A DNA stretch of 64,000 nucleotides from Palleronia pelagia (GCF_900110115.1 NZ_FOCM01000004.1:62001-126000), one strand, 5' to 3'; shown: positions 1-9,679, counted from the stretch's first letter. Made by a program: numbers and translations. The notes: generated by a model from the letters alone, not told the origin.

Positions 1-1977
1 GGCTCGGGCGACGTGAAATACCATCTGGGCGCCTCCGATGACCGTGAATTCGACGGCAACACAGTGCACCTGTCGTTGACGGCGAACCCCAGCCACCTCG
101 AGGCGGTGAACCCCGTCGTGCTGGGCAAGGCGCGTGCCAAACAGGACCAGTTGAACGACACCGACCGGGACGAAGTCCTGCCGGTTCTGCTGCACGGCGA
201 CGCGGCCTTCGCCGGTCAGGGCGTGGTGGCCGAGTGTTTCCAGCTTTCGGGCATCCGCGGCCACCGCACGGGCGGCACCATCCATATCGTGGTGAATAAC
301 CAGATCGGCTTCACCACCGCGCCCAGCTTCTCGCGGTCGTCCCCCTACCCCACCGACATTGCCCTGATGGTCGAGGCGCCGATCTTCCACGTGAACGGCG
401 ACGATCCCGAGGCGGTGGTCCACGCCGCCAAGGTCGCGACCGAGTTCCGCCAGAAGTTCCGCAAGGACGTGGTGATCGACATCATCTGCTACCGCCGGTT
501 CGGCCATAACGAGGGCGACGAGCCCATGTTCACGAACCCGGCGATGTACAAGAAGATCAAGCAGCAGAAGACCACGCTGACCAAGTACACCGAACGGCTG
601 GTCGCAGAAGGGCTGATCCCCGAAGGCGAGATCGAGGACGCCAAGTCCAAGTTCCAGCAGCACCTGGCCGACGAGTTCGAGGCCGGGCGCGACTTCAAGC
701 CAAACAAGGCCGACTGGCTGGACGGACGCTGGTCGGGCCTGAACAAGCAGGGCGAGAAGTACCAGCGCGGCAAGACCGCCATCTCGCCCGAAACGCTGCA
801 GCAGGTCGGTAAGGCACTGACCACCACGCCCGACGGTTTTGCCGCCCACAAGACCGTTGACCGGTTGCTGGACGCAAAGCGGCAGATGTTCGAGTCGGGC
901 GAAGGCTTCGACTGGGCCACGGCCGAGGCGCTGGCCTTCGGGTCACTGCTGACGGAAGGCTACCCGGTGCGGCTGTCGGGCCAGGATTCGGGCCGGGGCA
1001 CGTTTTCGCAACGTCACTCGGCGCTGGTCGATCAGAAGACCGAGGATCGCTACTACCCGCTCAATCACATCAAGGAAGGGCAGGCCCAGTACGAGGTCAT
1101 CGACTCGATGCTGTCGGAATACGCCGTGCTGGGCTTCGAGTACGGCTATTCGCTGGCCGAGCCCAATGCCCTCACACTGTGGGAGGCGCAGTTCGGCGAC
1201 TTCGCCAACGGCGCGCAGATCATGTTCGACCAGTTCATCAGCTCGGGCGAGTCCAAGTGGCTGCGGATGTCGGGCCTCGTCTGCCTGCTGCCCCACGGCT
1301 ACGAGGGCCAGGGCCCCGAGCACAGCTCGGCCCGGCTGGAGCGGTTCCTGACCATGTCAGGGCAGGACAACTGGATCGTCGCGAACTGCACCACGCCCGC
1401 GAACTATTTCCACATCCTGCGCCGGCAGATGCATCGCAGCTTCCGAAAGCCGCTGATCCTGATGACGCCCAAGTCGCTGCTGCGCCACAAGCTGGCGGTG
1501 TCGAAGGCCGAGGAGATGGCCACCGGGTCGTCCTTCCACCGGATCCTGTGGGACGACGCCCAGCAGGGCAATTCCGAGCTGACGCTGAAGTCCGACGACC
1601 AGATCAAGCGCGTGGTCCTGTGCTCGGGCAAGGTCTATTACGACCTGCTGGAGAAGCGCGACGCCGAGGGTCTGGACGACGTCTATCTCCTGCGGATCGA
1701 GCAGTATTATCCTTTCCCAGCGCACAGCCTGGTGAAGGAGCTGACCCGCTTCAAGGATGCGAAAATGATCTGGTGCCAGGAAGAGCCCAAGAACCAGGGC
1801 GCCTGGAGCTTCGTCGAGCCCAACATCGAATGGGTGCTGAGCCGCATCAAGGCCAAGCACACCCGCCCGGAATATGCCGGTCGCCAGACCGCCGCGTCGC
1901 CCGCCACGGGCCTCGCCAGTCAACACAAGACCCAACAAGCGGCGCTGGTGAATGCCGCGCTGGGAATCGAAGGATAA
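1..1977 (+). CDS. sucA: 2-oxoglutarate dehydrogenase E1 component, 3' part
   Basis: The frame is open from the first base of the window, so the 5' part of the gene lies outside; about 659 codons remain. The protein is the thiamine-diphosphate-dependent E1 subunit of the 2-oxoglutarate dehydrogenase complex, which decarboxylates 2-oxoglutarate in the TCA cycle. The visible part begins at SGDVKYHLG and carries the E1o signatures [28 protein letters not shown], a transketolase-like pyrimidine domain with [14 protein letters not shown], and [20 protein letters not shown]. It is followed four bases later by sucB, consistent with one operon. Family assignment is secure. Confidence 0.97.
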   Translation, partial: GSGDVKYHLGASDDREFDGNTVHLSLTANPSHLEAVNPVVLGKARAKQDQLNDTDRDEVLPVLLHGDAAFAGQGVVAECFQLSGIRGHRTGGTIHIVVNNQIGFTTAPSFSRSSPYPTDIALMVEAPIFHVNGDDPEAVVHAAKVATEFRQKFRKDVVIDIICYRRFGHNEGDEPMFTNPAMYKKIKQQKTTLTKYTERLVAEGLIPEGEIEDAKSKFQQHLADEFEAGRDFKPNKADWLDGRWSGLNKQGEKYQRGKTAISPETLQQVGKALTTTPDGFAAHKTVDRLLDAKRQMFESGEGFDWATAEALAFGSLLTEGYPVRLSGQDSGRGTFSQRHSALVDQKTEDRYYPLNHIKEGQAQYEVIDSMLSEYAVLGFEYGYSLAEPNALTLWEAQFGDFANGAQIMFDQFISSGESKWLRMSGLVCLLPHGYEGQGPEHSSARLERFLTMSGQDNWIVANCTTPANYFHILRRQMHRSFRKPLILMTPKSLLRHKLAVSKAEEMATGSSFHRILWDDAQQGNSELTLKSDDQIKRVVLCSGKVYYDLLEKRDAEGLDDVYLLRIEQYYPFPAHSLVKELTRFKDAKMIWCQEEPKNQGAWSFVEPNIEWVLSRIKAKHTRPEYAGRQTAASPATGLASQHKTQQAALVNAALGIEG

Positions 1978-1981
1978 GACC

Positions 1982-3526
1982 ATGACCGAAGTGCGCGTGC
2001 CCACGTTGGGCGAATCCGTCTCCGAAGCCACCGTCGCGACCTGGTTCAAGAAGCCCGGCGACAGCGTCGCTGTGGACGAGATGCTGTGCGAGCTTGAGAC
2101 CGACAAGGTCACCGTCGAGGTTCCGTCCCCCGTGGCCGGCACCCTGGGCGAGATCATCGCGAACGAGGGGGACACGGTGGGCGTCGACGCCCTGCTGGCC
2201 CAGATCGACGAGGGCGCGGGCAGCGGCGACGCGCCGGCCAAGCCCGCGTCGGAAGAGGACACCAAGGGCGGCTACTCGGGCGCGGACACGCCGAAGGACA
2301 CCGGCGCAGACGGCGGCGACGGTGGCGGCGACGAGATCGACGTCATGGTCCCGACCCTGGGCGAATCCGTGTCCGAGGCCACCATCGCCACCTGGTTCAA
2401 GTCCGAAGGCGACGCCGTCGAGGCCGACGAAATGCTGTGCGAGCTCGAGACCGACAAGGTCAGCGTCGAGGTGCCCGCCCCCGCCGCCGGCACGCTGGGC
2501 AAGATCCTGAAGGGTGAAGGCGAAACGGTCGAGGCCGGCGGCAAGCTTGCCACCATGACCACCGGCGGCGGCGGCGCCAAGGCGCCCGCCAAGTCCGATG
2601 ACGCGCCCAAGGCCGAGGCCCCGTCGGGCGGCGACAGCGGCCGCGATGTCGAGGATGCGCCCTCGGCCAAGAAGGCGATGGCCGAGAAGGGCATCAGCCG
2701 AGACCAGGTCAGCGGCTCGGGCCGCGACGGGCGCGTGATGAAGGAAGACGTGGCCAAGGCCGGGTCGGCCCCCAAGTCCGACAGCCCTGCCCCCGCGCCG
2801 AAATCGCCCACCCCCGCGGGCGACGCCGACCGCGAGGAGCGGGTCAAGATGACCCGCCTGCGCCAGACCATCGCCAAGCGCCTGAAAGAGGCGCAGAACA
2901 CCGCCGCCATGCTGACGACCTACAACGAGGTCGACATGACGGCGGTCATGGAACTGCGCAACGAATACAAGGACCTGTTCCTGAAGAAGCACGGCGTGAA
3001 GCTGGGCTTCATGTCGTTCTTCACCAAGGCCTGCTGCCACGCGCTGCAGGAAGTGCCCGAGGTGAACGCCGAGATCGACGGCACCGACGTGGTCTATCAC
3101 CACTTCGTCCACATGGGCATCGCCGTGGGCACGCCGACGGGCCTGGTCGTTCCTGTGGTGCGCGACGCCGACGCCATGTCCTTCGCCGAGATCGAGAAGA
3201 CGATCAACGACCTGGGCGTGAAGGCCCGCGACGGCAAGCTGTCCATGGCCGACATGCAGGGCGGCACGTTCACCATCTCGAACGGGGGCGTCTACGGCTC
3301 GCTCATGTCTTCGCCCATCCTGAACCCGCCGCAATCGGGTATCCTGGGCATGCACAAGATCCAGGAACGGCCCATGGTCATCGGCGGCGAGATCAAGATC
3401 CGTCCGATGATGTACCTGGCGCTGAGCTACGATCACCGCATCGTCGACGGCAAGGGCGCCGTGACCTTCCTCGTCCGCGTGAAAGAGGCGCTGGAAGATC
3501 CCCGCCGCCTGCTGATGGACCTGTGA
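1982..3526 (+). CDS. sucB: Dihydrolipoyl succinyltransferase (E2) with two lipoyl domains
   Basis: This is the E2 core of the 2-oxoglutarate dehydrogenase complex, which moves the succinyl group to CoA. It has 514 aa. The start is the ATG that gives [16 protein letters not shown], four bases after the sucA stop; the upstream in-frame ATG at 1952 would overlap sucA. Two tandem lipoyl domains are visible, each with the ETDKV lipoylation motif (about K42 and K159), joined by an Ala/Gly/Asp-rich linker. A peripheral-subunit-binding domain lies near residues 225-255 and the acyltransferase domain ends with DHRIVDG (catalytic His about 485). E. coli SucB has a single lipoyl domain, so the duplication is notable. 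Confidence 0.97.
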   Translation: MTEVRVPTLGESVSEATVATWFKKPGDSVAVDEMLCELETDKVTVEVPSPVAGTLGEIIANEGDTVGVDALLAQIDEGAGSGDAPAKPASEEDTKGGYSGADTPKDTGADGGDGGGDEIDVMVPTLGESVSEATIATWFKSEGDAVEADEMLCELETDKVSVEVPAPAAGTLGKILKGEGETVEAGGKLATMTTGGGGAKAPAKSDDAPKAEAPSGGDSGRDVEDAPSAKKAMAEKGISRDQVSGSGRDGRVMKEDVAKAGSAPKSDSPAPAPKSPTPAGDADREERVKMTRLRQTIAKRLKEAQNTAAMLTTYNEVDMTAVMELRNEYKDLFLKKHGVKLGFMSFFTKACCHALQEVPEVNAEIDGTDVVYHHFVHMGIAVGTPTGLVVPVVRDADAMSFAEIEKTINDLGVKARDGKLSMADMQGGTFTISNGGVYGSLMSSPILNPPQSGILGMHKIQERPMVIGGEIKIRPMMYLALSYDHRIVDGKGAVTFLVRVKEALEDPRRLLMDL

Positions 3527-3582
3527 CCCCGTCGGCGGGCGGCTGACGCCGTCCGCCGCCTGACCATGCCGGGACGCCCGAA

Positions 3583-3924
3583 ATGACCGAAACGATCGCG
3601 ACCCCGATCCGAGTGCGGCGCATCGCCTGGCTGCTGCCCGCGGTCCTGTCGGCCTGCGTCGTCGCCCCGCGCGACCCGTCCGTCACCGTGCGCCACTTCG
3701 CCTCGACCGAAAGCGCGGGCGACGGCGCGCGCTGGCATATCTTCCTGTTCGACCCAAGCCAGCCGCGCGACCTTGATGCGCGGATCCGGCTGGCGCGGGC
3801 CAACCTGAATCCCGGGTGCCGATGGGTCGGGGCGCCGCGTGACGAGATCGTCTCGAAAACCAATTCGCAGGGCGCGCGTTATGCAGACACGGTGCTTGCC
3901 GCACCGCTGATTTGCAGAGGATAG
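3583..3924 (+). CDS. Small predicted lipoprotein
   Basis: This ORF encodes 113 aa and sits between sucB and lpdA on the same strand. The N-terminus has a basic stretch, a hydrophobic segment (IAWLLPAVLSAC) and a lipobox-like LSAC with Cys near position 25, so it is probably an exported, lipid-anchored protein. The rest is soluble and holds no motif I recognise. The next ORF begins four bases after its stop, which suggests co-transcription. Function is unknown. Confidence 0.72.
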   Translation: MTETIATPIRVRRIAWLLPAVLSACVVAPRDPSVTVRHFASTESAGDGARWHIFLFDPSQPRDLDARIRLARANLNPGCRWVGAPRDEIVSKTNSQGARYADTVLAAPLICRG

Positions 3925-3927
3925 ATC

Positions 3928-4176
3928 ATGCACGCACTCATCCGTTTCGACACCACCGATGCCGATGCCTTTCTCGACACCTATGCGTCCGCGTCCGAGC
4001 GACGCGACCAGGCCGGGCTCACGCAGTTGCAGCTCTGGCGCGAAAAGGGCACGTCGGCCGTCTGGGGCCTGTACGACGTGGCCGACCGCGAGAAGGTGGC
4101 CGAATGGCTGTCGTCCGAGACCGGGCTGCGCGACGCGCTGTCGGGCACCGAGGCGCACTACCTGAGGACCGTCTGA
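3928..4176 (+). CDS. Hypothetical small protein
   Basis: An 82-aa ORF with a clear Shine-Dalgarno (AGAGGA) before its ATG. It is acidic and soluble, with no signal peptide or membrane segment. I do not recognise the family. It is linked to the lipoprotein gene upstream (four-base gap), and its TGA directly abuts the next ATG, so the three small ORFs between sucB and lpdA look like one translational run inside the 2-oxoglutarate dehydrogenase operon. Confidence 0.7.
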   Translation: MHALIRFDTTDADAFLDTYASASERRDQAGLTQLQLWREKGTSAVWGLYDVADREKVAEWLSSETGLRDALSGTEAHYLRTV

Positions 4177-4572
4177 ATGACGCCCGAGCTCATCGCACTG
4201 ACCCTGGCCGCGCTGCTGCAATGCATCCAGTTCGTGGCCTACGCCATCCCCGCCAACCGTGAACTCGGGCCGGGCTACACCATGTCCGCCCGCGACCGCG
4301 AACCGTCGCGCGAGATGTCGGCCACGACCGCCCGGCTGGGCCGCGCGCTCGACAACCATTTCGAGGGGCTGATCCTCTTCACCATCGCCTGCGTGGTCAT
4401 CGCCGTCACGGGCCAGTCCACCTGGTTCACCGCCGCCTGCGCCTGGGTCTACCTGGCCGCGCGCGTCATCTACGTGCCCGCCTACGCGCTGGGGTGGCGG
4501 CCGGGACGGTCGCTGATCTGGGCTTGCGGTTGGGCCGCCACCGTTCTCATGTTAATCGCGGCGCTGATCTAG
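4177..4572 (+). CDS. MAPEG-family membrane protein
   Basis: A 131-aa integral membrane protein with four hydrophobic segments and the pattern typical of small bacterial MAPEG proteins: an N-terminal helix, a loop with SARDREPS, the LDNHFEGLILFT region, a helix with AARVIYVPAYALG, and a final C-terminal helix. MAPEG proteins include membrane glutathione transferases, but the bacterial paralogues mostly have unknown activity and no reaction can be assigned here. The start abuts the previous stop, and lpdA follows after 24 bases. Confidence 0.8.
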   Translation: MTPELIALTLAALLQCIQFVAYAIPANRELGPGYTMSARDREPSREMSATTARLGRALDNHFEGLILFTIACVVIAVTGQSTWFTAACAWVYLAARVIYVPAYALGWRPGRSLIWACGWAATVLMLIAALI

Positions 4573-4596
4573 GCGCCGACGCGAAAGGATTTCCCC

Positions 4597-5985
4597 ATGG
4601 CCAGCTACGACGTCATCATCATCGGATCCGGACCCGGCGGCTATGTCTGCGCCATCCGCTGCGCGCAGCTGGGCCTCAAGACCGCCTGCGTCGAGGGGCG
4701 CGAGACGCTGGGCGGCACCTGCCTGAACGTGGGCTGCATCCCGTCGAAGGCGCTGCTGCACGCCACCCACATGCTGCACGAGGCCGAGCACAACTTCGCC
4801 AAGATGGGCCTGAAGGGCAAAAGCCCCTCGGTCGACTGGGGCGACATGCAGTCCTACAAGGCCGACACGATCGGCCAGAACACCAAGGGCATCGAGTTCC
4901 TGTTCAAGAAGAACAAGATCGACTGGCTGAAGGGCTGGGGCACGATCCCCGAGGCCGGCAAGGTCAAGGTCGGCGACGAGGTGCACGAGGCCAAGAACAT
5001 CGTCATCGCCACCGGCTCGGACGTGGCGACCCTGCCCGGGGTCGAGATCGACGAGGATGTCGTGGTCAGCTCGACCGGGGCGCTGAGCCTCAAGAAGATC
5101 CCCAAGAAGATGGTGGTGATCGGCGCGGGCGTCATCGGGCTGGAAATGGGCAGCGTCTATTCCCGCCTCGGCTCGGAAGTGACGGTGGTCGAGTATCTCG
5201 ACACGATCACCCCCGGCATGGATGGCGAGGTGCAGAAGGGCTTCCAGAAGATCCTCAAGAAGCAGGGGATGGAGTTCATCCTGGGCGCCGCCGTCCAGGG
5301 GGTCGAGGTCAAGAACGGCAAGGCCAAGGTCGCCTACAAGCTGAAGAAGGACGACAGCGAGGCGACGCTGGACGCCGATACCGTGCTGGTCGCCACGGGC
5401 CGCCGCCCCTATACCGACGGGCTGGGCCTGGACAAGCTGGGCGTGTCCATGTCGAAGCGCGGACAGGTGGAAACCGACGGTCACTGGAAGACCTCGGTCG
5501 ACGGCGTCTATGCCATCGGCGACTGCATCGCCGGGCCCATGCTGGCCCACAAGGCCGAGGACGAGGGCATGGCCGTGGCCGAAGTGCTGGCGGGCAAGCA
5601 TGGCCACGTGAATTACGACGTGATCCCCGGCGTGATCTACACCCACCCCGAGGTCGCCAATGTCGGCAAGACCGAGGAACAGCTGAAAGAGGCCGGGACG
5701 CCCTACAAGGTCGGCAAGTTCAGCTTCATGGGCAATGGCCGCGCCAAGGCCAACTTCGCCGGCGAGGGCTTCGTCAAGATCCTCGCGCACAAGGAAACCG
5801 ACCGCATCCTGGGCGCCCATATCATCGGCCCCATGGCGGGCGACCTGATCCATGAGATCTGCGTCGCGATGGAGTTCGGCGCCGCGGCCGAGGACCTGGC
5901 GCTGACCTGCCATGCCCACCCGACCTATTCCGAGGCGGTGCGCGAGGCGGCGCTGGCCTGCGGCGACGGGCCGATCCACTCCTGA
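4597..5985 (+). CDS. lpdA: Dihydrolipoyl dehydrogenase (E3)
   Basis: This FAD flavoprotein reoxidises the dihydrolipoyl groups of 2-oxo acid dehydrogenase complexes and reduces NAD+. It has 462 aa, the usual length. It shows the FAD motif GSGPGGY near residues 10-16, the redox pair [14 protein letters not shown] (C42 and C47), an NAD-binding [11 protein letters not shown], the FAD segment YAIGDCIAG, and the C-terminal [10 protein letters not shown] with the active-site His. The ATG is preceded by AAAGGA. It closes the sucA-sucB operon and is the cognate E3. Confidence 0.97.
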   Translation: MASYDVIIIGSGPGGYVCAIRCAQLGLKTACVEGRETLGGTCLNVGCIPSKALLHATHMLHEAEHNFAKMGLKGKSPSVDWGDMQSYKADTIGQNTKGIEFLFKKNKIDWLKGWGTIPEAGKVKVGDEVHEAKNIVIATGSDVATLPGVEIDEDVVVSSTGALSLKKIPKKMVVIGAGVIGLEMGSVYSRLGSEVTVVEYLDTITPGMDGEVQKGFQKILKKQGMEFILGAAVQGVEVKNGKAKVAYKLKKDDSEATLDADTVLVATGRRPYTDGLGLDKLGVSMSKRGQVETDGHWKTSVDGVYAIGDCIAGPMLAHKAEDEGMAVAEVLAGKHGHVNYDVIPGVIYTHPEVANVGKTEEQLKEAGTPYKVGKFSFMGNGRAKANFAGEGFVKILAHKETDRILGAHIIGPMAGDLIHEICVAMEFGAAAEDLALTCHAHPTYSEAVREAALACGDGPIHS

Positions 5986-5996
5986 GCTGGAATTCC

Positions 5997-6025
5997 TGCG
6001 CGCCCGCCGATCCGGTGGGCGCGCA
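5997..6025. terminator. Stem-loop between convergent lpdA and symporter genes
   Basis: A perfect 9-bp inverted repeat, TGCGCGCCC and GGGCGCGCA, flanks an 11-base loop just after the lpdA stop and before the end of the convergent symporter gene. It lacks a clear T-run on either strand, so it may be a weak or factor-assisted terminator, or an mRNA 3'-end stabiliser. Confidence 0.5.
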
Positions 6026-6088
6026 AGGCCCGCCTGCGCTGCAAGCCGGGCCGCGTGACGCCGGCGACGCGTGCCGCCGGCCCCTGCC

Positions 6089-7618
6089 CTACCCCTCGTA
6101 TTTCTTGATCTCGCCCGAGCGCAGCTTGCCCTGGTAGCGGCTGAGCTCGGCCTTCACGATGGGCATCAGGAAATACAGCGCGATGATGTTCACGATCGCC
6201 ATCGAGAACAGCATGGCGTCGGAGAAGTCGATCACGGGCCCGAGGCTCGCGGCCGATCCGATGATGATGAACAGGCAAAAGATGATCTTGAAGATCAGCT
6301 CCTTCATCCGTCCCTCGCCCAGGATGTAGGTCCACGCTTTCAGCCCGTAGTAGCTCCAGGACAACATGGTCGAGAACGCGAACAGCACGACCGAGATGGC
6401 CAGCAGCGGCGGGAACCACGAGAACGCCTGCGCATAGGCCGCCGAGGTCAGCGCCACGCCCGACACGTCGCCTTCGGTGGCGATGCGCCCCAATTCTGCG
6501 TTCCAGACATACATTCCGGTCTCCGCGTCCTGTTGCAGCACGCCGGTGATGACGATGACAAGCGCCGTCATGGTGCAGATCACGACGGTGTCGATGAACG
6601 GCTCCAGAAGCGCGACATAGCCCTCGGTCACCGGCTCCTTGGTCTTCACGGCCGAGTGGGCGATGGCCGCTGACCCGATCCCGGCCTCGTTCGAGAACGC
6701 GGCCCGGCGGAAGCCCTGAATCAGCGCGCCCGTGAACCCGCCCGCAACCCCGAGGCCGGTGAAGGCACCTTCGAAGATCTGGCCGAACGCCCACAGGATC
6801 TCGTCGTAATTGCGCAGCAGGATCACCAGCGACACGAGGACGTAGAAGATGCCCATGAAGGGCACAACCTTTTCGGTCACCTTGGCGATGGATTTCAGAC
6901 CGCCCGCGATCACCGCGAAGACGACGCCGGCAATGACCACGCCGGTGATCCAGCCGGGATAATCGCCCAGCACGTTGGCCAGCTGCGCGTGGGCCTGGTT
7001 GGCCTGGAACATGTTGCCGCCGCCCAGCGCACCCAGGATGGTGAAAAAGGCAAACAGGACCGCCATGGCCCCGCCCAGCGGAAGGCCCCGCTCCTTGAAG
7101 CCCTTCGTCATGTAATACATCGGCCCGCCCGACACCGTGCCGTCCGGGTATTCGTTGCGGTACTTCACCCCCAAGGTGCATTCGGTGAACTTCGTCGCCA
7201 TGCCGAACAGGCCCGCGATCACCATCCAGAAGGTGGCGCCCGGCCCGCCGATCGATACGGCCACGGCGACCCCCGCGATGTTGCCCAGCCCCACGGTGCC
7301 CGACAGTGCCGTGGCGAGAGCCTGGAAATGGCTGACCTCGCCCGCGTCGTTGGGGTCGGAGTAATCCCCCTTCACCAGGCGGATCGAATGGATGAAGCCC
7401 GACAGCTGGATGGCCCCGAAATAGACCGTGAAGACCACGGCGCCGACCACAAGCCACAGGGCGATCCAGCTGAAATTGGTCCCGGGCAGGTCCGCGAAAA
7501 TCAGGCTGACATACCAGCCTGTATAATCGGCGAAGATGCTGTTGATCGTCTCGTCGATGCCCTGCGCCGCAAGGGGCGATCCGAAAAGCGTTGCGAGAAC
7601 TGCAAGGAAGTATCGCAT
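6089..7618 (-). CDS. Sodium:alanine (AGCS-family) symporter
   Basis: An integral membrane transporter of the amino acid-cation (AGCS) family, which takes up alanine or glycine with Na+. It is 509 aa with about ten hydrophobic segments and family motifs such as GNIAGVAVAVSIGGPGA, TKFTECTLGVKYR and FRRAAFSNEAGIGSAAIAHS. The start MRYFLAVLATLFG is preferred over an ATG 21 bases upstream because GGAGG lies seven bases before it. The N-terminus resembles a signal peptide ending in AAQG. The universal stress protein gene lies directly upstream on the same strand, so the two may be co-transcribed. Substrate is inferred from family only. Confidence 0.93.
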   Translation of the reverse strand: MRYFLAVLATLFGSPLAAQGIDETINSIFADYTGWYVSLIFADLPGTNFSWIALWLVVGAVVFTVYFGAIQLSGFIHSIRLVKGDYSDPNDAGEVSHFQALATALSGTVGLGNIAGVAVAVSIGGPGATFWMVIAGLFGMATKFTECTLGVKYRNEYPDGTVSGGPMYYMTKGFKERGLPLGGAMAVLFAFFTILGALGGGNMFQANQAHAQLANVLGDYPGWITGVVIAGVVFAVIAGGLKSIAKVTEKVVPFMGIFYVLVSLVILLRNYDEILWAFGQIFEGAFTGLGVAGGFTGALIQGFRRAAFSNEAGIGSAAIAHSAVKTKEPVTEGYVALLEPFIDTVVICTMTALVIVITGVLQQDAETGMYVWNAELGRIATEGDVSGVALTSAAYAQAFSWFPPLLAISVVLFAFSTMLSWSYYGLKAWTYILGEGRMKELIFKIIFCLFIIIGSAASLGPVIDFSDAMLFSMAIVNIIALYFLMPIVKAELSRYQGKLRSGEIKKYEG

Positions 7619-7635
7619 GAATTGGCCTCCGGGCT

Positions 7636-8073
7636 TCATGGGACGATGACGGTGGGAACGGTGGCGATCTGCGCGATGGCCAGCGGGATCGATCCGAAGA
7701 TCCGGGCGCGCGCCGCGCTCGACCCCGAGCGGCCGACGAAGATGAAGCTGGCTTTCTCCTCGTTCGCCGTCTTGACGACGAGTTCGGCCGCCGAGCCGTG
7801 CTGCACCGTGCCTACCGCCTCGACGCCGGCCTCCTTCGCCTTGGCGATGGCCGGATCGAGCACGTGCTTGTGGGCGCGGTCCAGCTCTTGGGTCCGTTTC
7901 TTGTGACGCTCTTCAAGCTCTTGCTGCGTGAGGAAACTGTAGGGCGACCATTCAAGGACGTGGACGATGACCAGCCTGGCCCCCGAACGCGACGCGCGCG
8001 AGATCGCGCAATCCAGGACGGCCGTGTCCTCGGTGTTGTCGTCGTAGGCCACGACGAAGGTTTCCTGCGCCAT
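7636..8073 (-). CDS. Universal stress protein (UspA family)
   Basis: A 145-aa cytoplasmic protein. The start at MAQETFVVAYDD is supported by AAAGGA upstream. It has the Usp fold signatures: an N-terminal strand with VAYD, a middle Lys/Glu-rich helix, and the C-terminal phosphate-binding loop FVGRSGSSAARARIFGS, matching the G-2x-G-9x-G(S/T) motif of ATP-binding Usp proteins. It precedes the symporter gene by 17 bases. The biological role is not predictable; Usp proteins usually respond to stress or to oxygen or nutrient limitation. Confidence 0.92.
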   Translation of the reverse strand: MAQETFVVAYDDNTEDTAVLDCAISRASRSGARLVIVHVLEWSPYSFLTQQELEERHKKRTQELDRAHKHVLDPAIAKAKEAGVEAVGTVQHGSAAELVVKTANEEKASFIFVGRSGSSAARARIFGSIPLAIAQIATVPTVIVP

Positions 8074-8155
8074 ACCGATGTCCTTTCGATCCGGGCGGAC
8101 GCCCCCGCCGCTTTGCCCCGCACAGCGACCTGCCCGAGCGCAGATCAATCCCCCG

Positions 8156-8184
8156 ATGGTTGATGCAAGGTGCCGTTACGTCAA
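8156..8184 (-). promoter_or_regulatory. Candidate sigma-70-type promoter of the usp gene
   Basis: Read on the minus strand, TTGACG is followed after 17 bases by AACCAT, about 80 bases upstream of the usp start. The -35 is close to consensus and the -10 is weak, as is common in high-GC alphaproteobacteria. No convincing FNR-type half-sites were found nearby. Confidence 0.35.
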
Positions 8185-8427
8185 TGGACAAGTGTAATCA
8201 GGTGCTGATTCCCGCCGCACTCGCCCATAAATTGAACCGCTCGAGGTGCTTTCGAGCTACCGCCCCGAAACGGGGCGACACGGGCACGGGTGCAGGTGAT
8301 CGAATAGCATTGGGCGCAAAGAGCCCCCGGGCAGGATCAGGAGAACGGAAGACATGACGGAAGCGCGCCGAAATCTCGACGCGCCCCTCTCCGGGTCTAT
8401 GGGATGAATATTTGACGCCGATGGTCA

Positions 8428-8446
8428 CTTGCCCGTCACGGGCAAG
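8428..8446. repeat. 19-bp palindrome CTTGCCCGT-c-ACGGGCAAG
   Basis: Two perfect 9-base arms around one central base, in the middle of the long gap. It could be an operator, or a hairpin downstream of the alginate-like operon. There is no T-run, so an intrinsic terminator is less likely. Confidence 0.55.
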
Positions 8447-8601
8447 GTTCAGGGTTCAGCCCGGTCGGTCTCCAATGCCAGCGGCGATACGGATCTTAAG
8501 GAATAAGGGCAGGCAACGGGGTTTCGAGCCATCGCGGCCCGTCCGCGAGCCGCGAAACCGGATCGACTTTGGACTGTCACCGCCTGTCAGACGCCCTGCC
8601 C

Positions 8602-8620
8602 CCGGCAAAAACACTGCCGG
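8602..8620 (-). terminator. Possible hairpin 3' of the alginate-like operon
   Basis: CCGGCA and TGCCGG flank a 7-base loop, 28 bases past the stop codon of the last operon gene. The stem is short and no U-tract follows on the minus strand, so terminator function is uncertain. Confidence 0.3.
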
Positions 8621-8647
8621 AGGCGCGGCGCGCGGGGACCGATCCGG

Positions 8648-9664
8648 TTACCACAGGGCCGATTGCGATCCGCCCAGCTTGGAGTTGCCAAGAGGACGGT
8701 ACTCCTCGACGAAGGCTTCGATCTCGGGCGCGTCGAACAGCGACAGGTAGGCCTCGGCCCAGGCAAGTTCGAAGCTTTTCAACTCGTCCTCGCCGGTGCT
8801 AAACGTCTGCGGCTCGCCCGCCTTTTCCTCGACCATCTCTGGCGCCTCGAAGGCAGCGGGGATGAACTCTACCGCGCGGTGGACCGCGCCGTTGCACATC
8901 TCGAAGGTGGGATAGCCATCGTCCTGCAACAGCGCCCCGCCGACGACCAGCGGCGCCACTGCGTGGATCTGGTAGTGCAACGCGCGGGGGCCGCGCTCCA
9001 TCTCCCATTTCAGCGCGCCATCCTCGTCGGCCTGGCAGGCCACCAGCGCGAAGGTCGTGTGCGCCCAGGCCTTCAGGTAGTCGTTCCCGGCGGCCTCGCC
9101 CACGGCGGCGGCGGCGAGACCCGCCCAGGCGCGCAGGTTGTTCTGGCTGGCCATGGTCGGCGCCTCGGTGTCGAACCACTGGGTCGCGTGGCGCGCACGC
9201 TCGACCAGCCAGCCCTCGATCACCTCGGCCTGGTCGGGATCGATCTCGGCGGCGGACTTGGCCTGGAGATAGGCCAGCGCCATGGCGCCGAAGCGGGACG
9301 GCGAGGACAGGTTGGCGTTCATGCTTTCCAGGTCGCTGATCGCGTCGGCCTCGGCCCAGACGGCCAGCGCGTCGACCACGCAGGCCGCCGCTTCGGCGTC
9401 GCCGTCACGGGCAGCGTCGTTGGCCTTGCCCGTCAGCGCGACGATGAAGTCGTCGATGGGCCCCAGCGCCGCGTCGACCGCGTCGTTCGACGCCTCGTCG
9501 AGATCCGAGCGGTCCTCGCTCTCGTCTGTGTAGCGGCTCCCGTAGTCGAGCGAGACGACGGGTTCGGCCACCTCGATGCAGCTCACGTCGCTTGCCTCCT
9601 GCGCCATCAACGCGGGCGCGGGCAAGGCGGCGACAAGCGCGCCGGTCATCAGGATTCGTTTCAT
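8648..9664 (-). CDS. algL: AlgL-like (PL5 alginate lyase family) periplasmic protein lacking the catalytic His
   Basis: A 338-aa protein with a cleavable signal peptide (MKRILMTGALVAALPAPALMA). It aligns by eye over its length with AlgL of Pseudomonas: YGSRY corresponds to the TSKYEGSD region, NNLRAW to the NNHSYW active-site motif, and ERGPRALHY to the RRQRALAYH motif. The catalytic Arg and Tyr (about R224 and Y231) seem conserved, but the essential His is Leu177 and the catalytic Lys is Arg44. In Pseudomonas, AlgL is a periplasmic lyase that clears polymer trapped in the periplasm. Here it may have little or no lyase activity and a scaffold or binding role. Last gene of the operon. Confidence 0.82.
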   Translation of the reverse strand: MKRILMTGALVAALPAPALMAQEASDVSCIEVAEPVVSLDYGSRYTDESEDRSDLDEASNDAVDAALGPIDDFIVALTGKANDAARDGDAEAAACVVDALAVWAEADAISDLESMNANLSSPSRFGAMALAYLQAKSAAEIDPDQAEVIEGWLVERARHATQWFDTEAPTMASQNNLRAWAGLAAAAVGEAAGNDYLKAWAHTTFALVACQADEDGALKWEMERGPRALHYQIHAVAPLVVGGALLQDDGYPTFEMCNGAVHRAVEFIPAAFEAPEMVEEKAGEPQTFSTGEDELKSFELAWAEAYLSLFDAPEIEAFVEEYRPLGNSKLGGSQSALW

Positions 9665-9679
9665 GGCTCGTATCCTTCC

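Larger units (their letters stand above)
8074..8647. other. 574-bp intergenic region between usp and the alginate-like operon
   Basis: No convincing gene is present. The region holds the candidate usp promoter at 8156-8184, a 19-bp palindrome at 8428-8446 and a smaller hairpin at 8602-8620 close to the end of the alginate-like operon. The two short forward ORFs here lack ribosome binding sites and family resemblance. Confidence 0.6.

Noticed and set aside
1847-3436. Minus-strand open frame opposite sucB
   Set aside because: Shadow of the sucB reading frame; His/Val/Gly/Arg-rich and without a ribosome binding site.
6989-7906. Plus-strand open frame across the symporter and usp genes
   Set aside because: It runs antisense through two genes with strong family motifs and has shadow composition.
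8074-8200. FNR-type site upstream of the universal stress gene
   Set aside because: TTGA and TCAA fragments are present but not with the TTGAT-N4-ATCAA spacing.
8160-8750. Two short plus-strand ORFs in the usp-algL gap
   Set aside because: No ribosome binding site, no recognisable features, and one overlaps the algL-like gene end on the other strand.
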